Of a stretch of 34,240 bases of DNA, positions 24,919 through 32,214 are shown in pieces (positions within the stretch are counted from its first letter, which is position 1; each line of letters begins with the position of its first letter). This stretch comes from Slackia sp. Its GTDB lineage: Bacteria; Actinomycetota; Coriobacteriia; Coriobacteriales; Eggerthellaceae. The stretch lies in assembly GCA_030527325.1 (NCBI GenBank), contig JAUNBA010000015.1, positions 1-34,240 on the forward strand. The letters are read 5' to 3'. Under the pieces are notes generated by a model. It did no database searches, was not told the DNA's origin, and was given only the letters and a program-made list of their open reading frames with translations. Made by a program: the position numbers and the translations under genes.

Positions 24919-25767
24919 ATGGCGGCCTTTGTCCCATCGCGCGATACAGCGACCCTCGATTTGCCGGTTCCTCGGCTTTGCGAGGGTCGCTTTTCTTCAT
25001 GCGCGGTCATAACCGATGAAAACCTCTGGCGGGCATGCGGCGTGCGCATCGCGTTCACGCAACGCGCGGGCGGCGTGAGCGCCGGGCCTTTCGAGGGTCT
25101 CAATCTGGGCACGCATGTGGGCGATGATCCTGCATCGGTGCGCGCGAACAGGCGGGCGCTCTTCGAGGCGCTCGGCATCGCGCGTGCCGCATGCGTGCAG
25201 CCGCGCCAGGTGCATGGCGATCGGATCGTCTCCTGCATCGACGCGGCCGATGTCTCTTCGTGCGCGCGACAGGCTTCCGAGGGAGCCGACGGTGTTGTGG
25301 TGACGTGCGACGATGTCGCCGCCCTGCTATGCTTCGCTGATTGCACGCCTGTCATCCTCGTCGCGCCCGGCGGGTCGTTCGCGGTGGTGCATGCGGGATG
25401 GCGCGGCGTCATGGCCCATATCGCCGAACAGGCGCTCGATGCGCTGTGTGCGCGCGCGGGCGTAGGCGCCGATCGGGTGAACGTGTATATAGGGCCGCAT
25501 ATCCGATCGTGCCATTTCGAGGTGTCGCCCGATCTTGCCCGCCGCTTTGCGGACGAATTCGGCTCCGGTGTCGTGCGGGAGGGGCGCTACGTCGATATGG
25601 CGCATGCGCTTTGCACGGGTCTTCTCGCGCGCGGCGCGGCTGCCGAGCGCATTGCCGACGAGAAGGCGTGCACGGTGTGCGACGGCGGCGTTCGATACTA
25701 TTCGTACCGCGCAAGCGGGGGAGTGACCGGGCGGCATGCGGCGTTGGCCGTCAAGCCGTCGTTATAG
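24919..25767 (+). CDS. pgeF: Laccase-domain protein PgeF (YfiH/YlmD), start uncertain
   Basis: The family (DUF152, multicopper polyphenol oxidase-like) is known as the peptidoglycan editing factor and also has purine nucleoside phosphorylase activity in homologues. Metal ligands are visible in QVHG (H99), CFADCTP (C142) and HAGWRG (H158), matching the His-Cys-His site of E. coli YfiH. FTQRAGGVSAGPFEGLNLGTHVGDD is the typical N-terminal core. The start is a problem. ATG 24919 has only AAGG 10 bases upstream, and its first 33 codons cover a clear terminator hairpin and use codons rare in the neighbours (CCA, ACA, TCA, ATA). GTG 25039, just before the core, is an alternative but would give a very short N-terminus. 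The family call is sure; the first 40 residues are not. Confidence 0.9.
   Translation: MAAFVPSRDTATLDLPVPRLCEGRFSSCAVITDENLWRACGVRIAFTQRAGGVSAGPFEGLNLGTHVGDDPASVRANRRALFEALGIARAACVQPRQVHGDRIVSCIDAADVSSCARQASEGADGVVVTCDDVAALLCFADCTPVILVAPGGSFAVVHAGWRGVMAHIAEQALDALCARAGVGADRVNVYIGPHIRSCHFEVSPDLARRFADEFGSGVVREGRYVDMAHALCTGLLARGAAAERIADEKACTVCDGGVRYYSYRASGGVTGRHAALAVKPSL
24949..24998 (+). terminator. Terminator-like hairpin after ftsZ, inside the apparent pgeF 5' end
   Basis: A perfect 10-bp stem GCGACCCTCG (24949-24958) pairs with CGAGGGTCGC (24981-24990). Inside its loop a 4-bp GCCG/CGGC stem (24963-24966 with 24973-24976) extends the structure. TTTTCTTC follows directly. It stands 48 bases after the ftsZ stop, the normal place for an operon-end terminator. 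Confidence 0.75.
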
Positions 25768-25779
25768 CGAGGAGGAGCC

Positions 25780-26475
25780 ATGACGTTGCAACAGCGCTAC
25801 GAAACGGTCGCGTCGTCGGTCGCGCGCGCATGCGAGGCGTGCGGTCGCGATGCGCGCGAGGTGCGCATCATCGGCGTTTCGAAGACGGTCGGCCTCGATG
25901 CGGTCGAGCAGGCCGTCGCCGCCGGCATCCACGATTTCGGCGAAAACAGGCCTCAGGAGCTCGTGCGCAAGCATGACGCGTTTCCTGGCGAGCGCTGGCA
26001 TTTCATCGGCAACATCCAATCGCGCCAGCTTGCGCTCGTGGTCGGTCGCGCCTGCTTGATCCATTCGTTGTACGAGGAGAGCCACGCGCGCAAAATCGAC
26101 CGCCTTGCGGCCGATCGGGGTATCGTGCAAGACGTGCTGATCGAGGTCAACGACGGCGAGGAGAGCAAGCAGGGAATCGCCCCCGCCGACCTGGCCTCTC
26201 TGCTGCGCGTGTGCGCGACGCTGCCGCATATCAGGGTGCGCGGCTTGATGACCATGGCGCTACGGGGAAATATCGAGAGTGCGCGGCGCACGTTCGCCGA
26301 GCTGCGTATGCTGCGTGATACTATGGGCGCGACCCCCGATATCGCCGCTGCGTCGAACATCGACCTCCGTGAACTTTCGATGGGAATGAGCGACGACTAT
26401 CCGGCGGCTATTCCCGAAGGGGCTACTATGGTGCGAGTCGGTCGCGCCATTTTCAGCGACGACTATGCGAGTTAG
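25780..26475 (+). CDS. yggS: PLP homeostasis protein (YggS/YlmE/PLPBP family)
   Basis: These single-domain alanine-racemase-like barrel proteins bind pyridoxal phosphate and keep PLP and amino acid pools balanced, without known catalysis. The 231-residue product has the PLP lysine in IGVSKTV (K35), then DFGENRPQELVRKHD, WHFIGNIQSRQ, LIEVNDGEESKQG, RGLMTMAL, LSMGMSDDYPAAI and VRVGRAIFS. These are the standard landmarks. GAGGAGGAG precedes the ATG, 12 bases after pgeF. The pgeF-yggS-sepF-yggT-divIVA order matches the ylm region of Gram-positives. Confidence 0.97.
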   Translation: MTLQQRYETVASSVARACEACGRDAREVRIIGVSKTVGLDAVEQAVAAGIHDFGENRPQELVRKHDAFPGERWHFIGNIQSRQLALVVGRACLIHSLYEESHARKIDRLAADRGIVQDVLIEVNDGEESKQGIAPADLASLLRVCATLPHIRVRGLMTMALRGNIESARRTFAELRMLRDTMGATPDIAAASNIDLRELSMGMSDDYPAAIPEGATMVRVGRAIFSDDYAS

Positions 26476-26507
26476 CATTCTCGCCCGGAAGATAAGGTGA
26501 AGCACAG

Positions 26508-27353
26508 ATGGATTTCAAGATCCCCAAACTCGACGAGTTGAAAGACCTCAAGGGTCGCCTCGATTTGAAAGATCGCCTCGGCTTGAAAGACGGCGGCTCC
26601 CATGCGCGCAGCACGACCCCGCGCGTCGAGCGCGACGATGCGGCTTCGCACGATGAATACGGCCATGAGGATTTCGGCGAGTACGCCTTCGACGATCAGG
26701 CGGATTATGCCCAAGACCGTTCCCGCCGCGGCGCCGACGCGTCGGACGGTGCCGATCCTGCGGCAACGGCGGCTTTCGCCCCCCAGATGCCCAAACTCGT
26801 GACGGCCGAAGACGTGCGCGCCCATACGCAGTACACCCCTAACGAGCAGGCTATCGAAACGACGGATCCGTCGGGACGCGTAAGCGCGCCCGCATTCGCC
26901 GACGAAGCGCAGCGCACGGCCGTTTTGGGCGATTCGTTCGATACGATTCCCCAGCCCGATATTCCCCTGGCCGAACAGGCTGTTCCTTCCGCCAGCGCCA
27001 AGACGGGCGCTTTCGCGGCGGGTTCCGATGTGCCCGCCATGCCCGATCGCCCCGCCGAATCCGCGCCGCGCGTCATCCATCGTGCCACGCGCATTCTGAC
27101 GGTGATCAAGCCTGAAAGCTATAACGACGCCGAGCGCATCGCGAAGATCCTCAAATCGGGCGATGTCGCCGTGCTCTCGCTGCGCGAGACCCCCGATGCG
27201 CTGGGTAAGCGCATCCTCGATTTCAGCTTCGGCGTGGCCTGCGCGCTCGATGCGCGCGTCGAGTGCGTCTCGGCGCACGTGTTCGCGCTCACGCGCGGCG
27301 CGGGGCTGACGGAAGGCGAGACCGGCCGCCTGCGCGACCAGGGGTTGATGTAA
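26508..27353 (+). CDS. sepF: SepF, FtsZ membrane anchor
   Basis: SepF tethers and shapes FtsZ filaments and takes the role of FtsA. The C-terminal core (about 193-281) is typical: TRILTVIKPESYNDAERIAKILKSGDVAVLSL, ILDFSFGVACALDARVECVS and VFALTRG. The N-terminus has a repeated amphipathic pattern, LDELKDLKGRLDLKDRLGLK (8-27), a plausible membrane-binding helix. A long, acidic, Pro/Ala-rich linker (about 30-190) joins the two parts. At 281 residues it is longer than B. subtilis SepF (about 150) and similar to long actinobacterial forms. yggT starts immediately after its stop. Confidence 0.95.
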   Translation: MDFKIPKLDELKDLKGRLDLKDRLGLKDGGSHARSTTPRVERDDAASHDEYGHEDFGEYAFDDQADYAQDRSRRGADASDGADPAATAAFAPQMPKLVTAEDVRAHTQYTPNEQAIETTDPSGRVSAPAFADEAQRTAVLGDSFDTIPQPDIPLAEQAVPSASAKTGAFAAGSDVPAMPDRPAESAPRVIHRATRILTVIKPESYNDAERIAKILKSGDVAVLSLRETPDALGKRILDFSFGVACALDARVECVSAHVFALTRGAGLTEGETGRLRDQGLM

Positions 27354-27608
27354 ATGCTCGAGTACTTCATCGTCTCTTTGGCCGATGTGTACACGATGAT
27401 TCTGTTCGTGTACGTCATGATGTCGTGGATTCCCATGAAAAGCGGCATCATCGCCGATATCGACACGGTTCTAGGAAGGGTCTGCGATCCGTTCCTCGAC
27501 CTGTTCAGGCGGTTCATCCCGCCGATCGGCGGGATGGTCGACATATCGCCGATCATCGCGCTGCTTGTATTACAATTCGCAGTACGGCTGATCGTGACCA
27601 TTCTCTAG
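27354..27608 (+). CDS. yggT: YggT family membrane protein
   Basis: The 84-residue protein has two hydrophobic segments (about 2-25 and 62-84) and the family loop between them (MMSWIPMKSG ... VCDPFLDLFRRFIPPIGGMVDISPIIALL). It is an integral membrane protein of unsettled function, found beside sepF and divIVA in many Gram-positives and cyanobacteria, where homologues affect nucleoid or septum arrangement. The ATG directly follows the sepF TAA, implying coupled translation. divIVA follows after 33 bases. Confidence 0.95.
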   Translation: MLEYFIVSLADVYTMILFVYVMMSWIPMKSGIIADIDTVLGRVCDPFLDLFRRFIPPIGGMVDISPIIALLVLQFAVRLIVTIL

Positions 27609-27641
27609 GATCGGCACTTCGATACGCGTTAAGGAGCTTGT

Positions 27642-28481
27642 ATGGCTATCACTTCCGAAGAAATCCACAACCAGAGCTTCACGGTGGACCGCAAGGGCTA
27701 CGACGTCGACGAGGTCGACGTCTTCCTGGAGCATGTCGCCGCCGAGATCGACAGCCTGAATGCCGAAATCGACGAGCTGAAAGAGCAGCTGAACGCCGGC
27801 GGCGTTTCGTGCGCGCAGGAGGATGCGTACGCTCCCTCCTCGTTCTTCGATTCCGTGCCGGCATCCCAGGACCGCGACGACGAGCCTGCGGCTGCGCTGT
27901 CTTCCGATGAGAAAGACGCGCGCATCGCCGAGCTCGAGCGCCTGCTTTCCGAGAAGGAGAACGACGCTTCCGCGATCGCCAACGCGCTGGTGACGGCGCA
28001 GCGATCCGCCAAAGAGGTGGTCGACGCCGCCAACAGCGAGGCGAAGCGCATCAAGGCCGACGCCGAATCCGATGCCACCGATATCATCGCCCGCGCCAAT
28101 GCGGAAAAGGCGCGCATCGAAGAGGCGATCGACGAACTCGATCGCGTGCATAAGGAAACGTGCGAGGTGTACGCCGACGCGCTTAAGGCTTTCGTCGAGG
28201 ACGCGAACGCGAAGATCGCCGACATCGCCGAAGAGCTTGAGAAAAAGGACGGCAAGAAGCGCGCCCATGCTCGTTTCTCCAATCCGAGCCAGGCTCCCGT
28301 TCACAAGCCCGCTCCCGCAGGCGCCACCGGCGCCGTCGCGCCGAGCTACACGGCGCCTGTGTCCGCGGCTCCTTCGAACCCCGTGACCATCCCCGTCACG
28401 CCGAAGCCTTCGTCGGTCGAAAAGGATCTGAGCGGCTACGGCGACGCGTCCGACGCGTTCGACCTGGGCGATTTGGACTAA
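27642..28481 (+). CDS. divIVA: DivIVA/Wag31 polar scaffold protein
   Basis: DivIVA binds curved membrane and recruits polar or septal factors. The N-terminal domain (ITSEEIHNQSFTVDRKGYDVDEVDVFLEHV) is diagnostic, with F13 and the R17-K18 pair near the membrane-binding loop. Two coiled-coil regions follow (about 30-50 and 90-205). A Pro/Ala-rich linker then leads to an acidic C-terminal end (YGDASDAFDLGDLD). The 279-residue length resembles Wag31 rather than the shorter Firmicute DivIVA. AAGGAG precedes the ATG. It is the last gene before a strong terminator. The acidic tail is a possible partner-binding motif, which is inference. Confidence 0.96.
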   Translation: MAITSEEIHNQSFTVDRKGYDVDEVDVFLEHVAAEIDSLNAEIDELKEQLNAGGVSCAQEDAYAPSSFFDSVPASQDRDDEPAAALSSDEKDARIAELERLLSEKENDASAIANALVTAQRSAKEVVDAANSEAKRIKADAESDATDIIARANAEKARIEEAIDELDRVHKETCEVYADALKAFVEDANAKIADIAEELEKKDGKKRAHARFSNPSQAPVHKPAPAGATGAVAPSYTAPVSAAPSNPVTIPVTPKPSSVEKDLSGYGDASDAFDLGDLD

Positions 28482-28532
28482 TCGGCCTGCGAGCCGAGTA
28501 GGGACAGGGCGGATTCCATGCGGTTTCCGCTT

Positions 28533-28574
28533 CGGCGCGGCGTCGCACCTGATGTGCGGCGCCGCGCCGTTTTT
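28533..28574 (+). terminator. Rho-independent terminator of divIVA
   Basis: A 16-bp stem with one G.U pair (28533-28548 with 28554-28569) closes a 5-base loop and is followed by TTTTT. It is among the strongest terminators in the window and ends the pgeF-divIVA group. Confidence 0.93.
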
Positions 28575-28601
28575 CCTTACAGGCTCCGGCTGCGCTACAA
28601 T
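28573..28601 (+). promoter_or_regulatory. metG: Probable promoter of metG
   Basis: TACAAT (28596-28601) is a good -10. The hexamer 17 bases upstream is TTCCTT (28573-28578), which overlaps the T-run of the divIVA terminator. Transcription would start near 28608 and leave a 112-base leader. Confidence 0.55.
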
Positions 28602-28630
28602 AGCCAGGTTTCGATAACCGCCCTCGCGCC

Positions 28631-28652
28631 GTCGCCGCTTCATCGCGGCGGC
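28631..28652 (+). other. Hairpin in the metG leader
   Basis: CGCCGC (28633-28638) pairs with GCGGCG (28645-28650), extended by two more pairs (one G.U). There is no T-run, no T-box sequence and no recognisable S-box. It could be structural only. Confidence 0.35.
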
Positions 28653-28719
28653 CCGTCGCATTCTCCGGCATACGAGGCGAAGGCGGCATCATCAGTCGCC
28701 CGAGCACGAGAGGAATCCC

Positions 28720-30297
28720 ATGACCAAACCGGCTTATTCCATCACCACGCCCATCTATTACGTGAACGCGGCCCCTCATCTGGGGACCGCCTACACGACG
28801 ATCGCCGCCGATACGGTGGCGCGCTATCAGCGCATGAACGGTTACGACGTCTCGTTCGTCACCGGCCTCGACGAACACGGCCAGAAGGTCGCGGAAACCG
28901 GTGAGAAAAACGGCATGACGCCCCAGGAATGGTGCGACTCCATGGTTCCCGCATTCAAAGAAACGTGGGACATGCTCGACATCACGTACACCGATTTCGT
29001 CCGTACCACCGAGGAGCGCCAGACCCGCAGCGTGCAGAAGTTCTGGACCGATCTCTACGATAAGGGCTATCTCTACAAGAGCGCTTACGAGGGCTGGTAC
29101 TGCGTCCATGAGGAGACGTACTACGCCGAAAGCGACCTCGAGAAAAACGACGAAGGCGAATTCGTCTGCCCGGATTGCCATCGTCCTGTGCGCCGCGCAT
29201 CCGGCGAGGAGAACTGGTTTTTCAAGCTTTCCGAATTCCAGGAACCCCTTCTGAAGTTCTACGAGGAGCATCCTGAGTTCATCCGCCCCGAAACCCGCAA
29301 AAACGAGATCGTCACGTTCGTCAAAGGCGGCCTGCAGGATCTGTCCATCAGCCGCTCCACGTTCGACTGGGGCATTCCGCTGCCGTTCGACGAGGGGCAT
29401 GTCTGCTATGTGTGGGCCGACGCGCTGCTCGCGTATTTCACGGGCAACGGCTATGCCGATTCCGATCGCGGCGACGAGTTCGAGCGCCGCTGGCCGGTGC
29501 AGTACCATTTCGTCGGCAAGGACATCACGCGCTTCCATTGCGTGATCTGGCCTGCGATGCTCATGGCTGCCGGTCTGCCGGTTCCCCAGACCGTCTTCGG
29601 CCACGGCTTTTTGCTCGTCGGCGGCGAGAAGATGTCCAAGTCCAAGGGCAACGGCATCAAGCCCGCCGACCTGGTCGAGGTGTTCGGTGTCGACGCATAC
29701 CGTTATTACTTCATGAGCGACGTCCGCTTCGGCGCCGACGGCAACATCTCCGTCGAGCGCATGGCGCAGGTCTACAACGCCGATCTGGCGAATACGTGGG
29801 GCAATCTGTGCAGCCGCGTGTTCAATATGGTCGGCAAGTACTTCGACGGCAAGGTCCCCGCTGTTCCGGCGGAATTCGCCGATGCGCCCAACCCGTTGAA
29901 GGCCATCGCCGACGGCCTGTACGCGAAATACGACGCTTGCATGACCGATGTCGATTTCACCGGCGCCGCCGCTGCCGCCCAGGAGCTTGCGAGCCGCGTG
30001 AATCTGTATGTCGAGGAAAGCGCGCCGTGGAACCTCGCCAAATCCGAGGAGACGCAGGGTGAGCTCGCTTTCGTCCTCTATAACGCCCTCGAGGCCTGCC
30101 GCATCCTCGCGCTGTTCTTCGCGCCGTTCATGCCGAATACGTCGGCCGAGGTGTTCCGTCGCCTTGGCTTGGGCGCCATCGAGGACATCGACGATATCCA
30201 GGCTGCAAGCGCATGGGGCCTGCTGCCCGCCGGCAATGCCGTCGAAAAGGGCGACCCGCTGTTCCCGCGCCTCGATGTGAAAGATATCGCGCTGTAG
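28720..30297 (+). CDS. metG: Methionyl-tRNA synthetase
   Basis: MetRS charges tRNA-Met with methionine. The 525-residue product has the class I signature HLGT (20-23, a HIGH variant) in PIYYVNAAPHLGTAY and the second signature KMSKS (304-308). Between them lies a connective peptide with one CPDC pair and a degenerate partner (CVHE), so zinc binding by both halves is doubtful. The anticodon-binding helix bundle is present (ESAPWNLAKSEE). The C-terminal EMAP/Trbp111 dimerisation domain of longer MetRS proteins is absent. GAGAGGAA precedes the ATG. A terminator follows, then tatD, the common metG-tatD neighbourhood. Confidence 0.98.
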   Translation: MTKPAYSITTPIYYVNAAPHLGTAYTTIAADTVARYQRMNGYDVSFVTGLDEHGQKVAETGEKNGMTPQEWCDSMVPAFKETWDMLDITYTDFVRTTEERQTRSVQKFWTDLYDKGYLYKSAYEGWYCVHEETYYAESDLEKNDEGEFVCPDCHRPVRRASGEENWFFKLSEFQEPLLKFYEEHPEFIRPETRKNEIVTFVKGGLQDLSISRSTFDWGIPLPFDEGHVCYVWADALLAYFTGNGYADSDRGDEFERRWPVQYHFVGKDITRFHCVIWPAMLMAAGLPVPQTVFGHGFLLVGGEKMSKSKGNGIKPADLVEVFGVDAYRYYFMSDVRFGADGNISVERMAQVYNADLANTWGNLCSRVFNMVGKYFDGKVPAVPAEFADAPNPLKAIADGLYAKYDACMTDVDFTGAAAAAQELASRVNLYVEESAPWNLAKSEETQGELAFVLYNALEACRILALFFAPFMPNTSAEVFRRLGLGAIEDIDDIQAASAWGLLPAGNAVEKGDPLFPRLDVKDIAL

Positions 30298-30353
30298 CGC
30301 GACGGGCGGAATATGGCGGCGGCCTCGCCCGATGAAGGCGCCGCCGTGTTCGG

Positions 30354-30385
30354 GGCCGCATGCGTCGCATCCGCATGCGGCCTTT
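30354..30385 (+). terminator. Terminator-like hairpin after metG
   Basis: An 11-bp perfect stem GGCCGCATGCG (30354-30364) pairs with 30372-30382 around a 7-base loop and is followed by TTTCC. The T-run is short, so part of the transcripts may continue into tatD. Confidence 0.7.
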
Positions 30386-30440
30386 CCGTATGGCGCAGCC
30401 GCATGTGCCTGCGCGGCATAAGAAGAAGGAGGGGCCCATC

Positions 30441-31580
30441 ATGGCCGCATGTACGAACGAGCCGAGCGGGACCGAATGCGTGCAGGACCGCCTCGGCTGC
30501 GATGGGATCCGAGGCGGCGGGGCCGCCATCGATCCCGACGGTCCCGCGGGATACCTGCTGTTTCGCGATGCTTTGTTCCGCAGGAAGAAGAAAAACGGCT
30601 GGCATCCCGTGGAATCTCCCTATCCGGTGCTCGAGGCTTCCGTGTTCGACACCCATGCGCATCTCGCGTCTCTGAGCGATGCGCCGCTTGCGCTGGCGCG
30701 TTGCGCCGTGCACGACGTCGATGCCGTGTGCACCAACGTCGATGCCTACGAGGACGGCGCGGCGACTTACGACATGCTCGACGTGTGGCGCGGCGAAGCG
30801 CTGCGCATCCTTCCCGATGTCTTCGCGGCCACGCGCACGGCCGCTTCTGCCGTGCCGTGCGACCATGAGGGAATGAGCGCGGATGCGTGGCGTGCGAATC
30901 GCTGTCCGTGCGCTGAGACGCCCATACCGCGCGTGCGCGTCGCAGCGGGCGTGCACCCTCATAATGCCGAACGATGGGATGCGTCGCTGCAAGATCGCCT
31001 GTATGCCATGCTTGCACGGCCTGCCACGTGCGCGCTCGGCGAGGTGGGGCTCGATTACCATTACGATCTTTCTCCGCGCGCCGTGCAGCGCGACGTGTTT
31101 CGCCGGCAGACGGCCATGGCCAACGAGTGCGGCCTGCCGCTCATCTTGCATATGCGCGATGCCCACGATGACGGGTTCGCCATTCTCGAGGAAGAGGGGT
31201 GGCCTGCGGCGGGCGTGCTGCTTCATTGCTGCAGCGTCGGCCCCGAGGAGCTTGCGCGTTGGATCGACCGAGGCTGCTTCGTCGCGTTCGGCGGCGCGGT
31301 CACGTTCGCGCGCAGCGAGGATCTGCGCGCGTCGGCCTGCTCGGTTCCGCTTGATCGCCTGTTGGTCGAAACGGATGCGCCTTATATGGCGCCCGTTCCG
31401 CTGCGCGGCGTGGAATGCTCGCCCGAGTTCACCGTGTTGACGGCCACCTACCTCGCCGCGTTGAGGGGCGTGGAGCCGGGTGAGCCGCGGCGGGTGTTTT
31501 TGCAGACGTTGCACGACAACGCGTCGGCGTTGCTCGACCGTGCGCCGAGCGCGTGGCAGGCCCAAGGCGGTCCGCGATGA
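30441..31580 (+). CDS. tatD: TatD-family metal-dependent hydrolase, N-terminally extended
   Basis: TatD proteins are two-metal TIM-barrel nucleases acting on DNA ends and possibly tRNA. The metal ligands are visible: FDTHAHL (H72, H74), GEVGLDYH (E201), ILHMRDA, LLHCCS and VETDAPYMAP. The product has 379 residues, well above the usual 255-270. About 68 extra residues precede the barrel, and another 30 or so (about 130-165, containing PCDHEGMSADAWRANRCPCAE) are inserted before the GVHPH strand. The ATG at 30441 has AAGGAGGGG just upstream. The open frame back to 30360 crosses the metG terminator and is rejected. The stop overlaps the next start as ATGA. Confidence 0.93.
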   Translation: MAACTNEPSGTECVQDRLGCDGIRGGGAAIDPDGPAGYLLFRDALFRRKKKNGWHPVESPYPVLEASVFDTHAHLASLSDAPLALARCAVHDVDAVCTNVDAYEDGAATYDMLDVWRGEALRILPDVFAATRTAASAVPCDHEGMSADAWRANRCPCAETPIPRVRVAAGVHPHNAERWDASLQDRLYAMLARPATCALGEVGLDYHYDLSPRAVQRDVFRRQTAMANECGLPLILHMRDAHDDGFAILEEEGWPAAGVLLHCCSVGPEELARWIDRGCFVAFGGAVTFARSEDLRASACSVPLDRLLVETDAPYMAPVPLRGVECSPEFTVLTATYLAALRGVEPGEPRRVFLQTLHDNASALLDRAPSAWQAQGGPR

Positions 31581-32203
31581 CGCGCCGCGCGCTCGTGATG
31601 GTGGGGGCGAGCCGTCGCGGCGGCGTATCGGACGCATATGCCGAGGGCCTCGTGGCCGATTTCGAGCGGTGCGGCATCCAAGCGGCGCTGTGGCGCACCG
31701 CCGAGCATCGGGTGGCGGATTGCGTCGGGTGCGCCCGCTGTCGGCCCGAAGCCGTCGGCGCGGCCGCAGGTCCGCGGGCGTGTGTGATCGCCGATGATAT
31801 GCAGGATCTTTATGCCATGATCGACGCCGCCGACGAGCTGCATCTGGTGTGTCCGGTGTATTTCGCGGGTCCGACCGGGCGTTTCAAATGCGTCCTCGAT
31901 CGGCTGCAGCCGTATTGGGAATACCGGATCGGTCCCGCTTCGCGGTTCGACCGGGCGTCCGAAACGAAGCGCCCGGCGGTTTTGCATGTCATCGGGGCGG
32001 GCGGCGATCCTTTCGGCTTCGGCCCTCTGGAGACCATCGTGCGCTCGGCTTTGGGCTCCGCTGGATTCTTCCTGCGTGAAACGGTCGATCGCATCGGATG
32101 GGGGCAGCCTGCCGTCGAGGGGGAGAAGCGGTGCTTTTCCGTCCCGACGGCGAAGCGGGAGCGCGTCGATGAAAATGCCGAGCGAATGAACGAGAACGAG
32201 TGA
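31577..32203 (+). CDS. Flavodoxin-like NAD(P)H-dependent FMN oxidoreductase
   Basis: The 208-residue product has the NADPH-dependent FMN reductase/iron-sulfur flavoprotein layout. A phosphate-binding start (LVMVGASRRGGVSDAYAEG) is followed by a Cys-x2-Cys motif (DCVGCARC, about 49-56) and a third cysteine in RACVIADDM. The FMN-binding segment LVCPVYFAGPTGRFKCVLDRL comes next. Family members reduce flavins, quinones or metals, and some carry a 4Fe-4S cluster on the cysteines. Here the motif is C-x2-C plus one cysteine, so a full cluster is uncertain. The tail is charged and short. It starts inside the tatD stop (ATGA) and ends 12 bases before rsmA, so it is an operon member. The substrate is unknown. 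Confidence 0.85.
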   Translation: MTRRALVMVGASRRGGVSDAYAEGLVADFERCGIQAALWRTAEHRVADCVGCARCRPEAVGAAAGPRACVIADDMQDLYAMIDAADELHLVCPVYFAGPTGRFKCVLDRLQPYWEYRIGPASRFDRASETKRPAVLHVIGAGGDPFGFGPLETIVRSALGSAGFFLRETVDRIGWGQPAVEGEKRCFSVPTAKRERVDENAERMNENE

Positions 32204-32214
32204 GAAGGAAGTCT

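Noticed and set aside
28608..28719. T-box or S-box riboswitch in the metG leader
   Set aside because: The leader is only about 112 bases with one simple hairpin. No T-box consensus, specifier loop or SAM-I core could be found.
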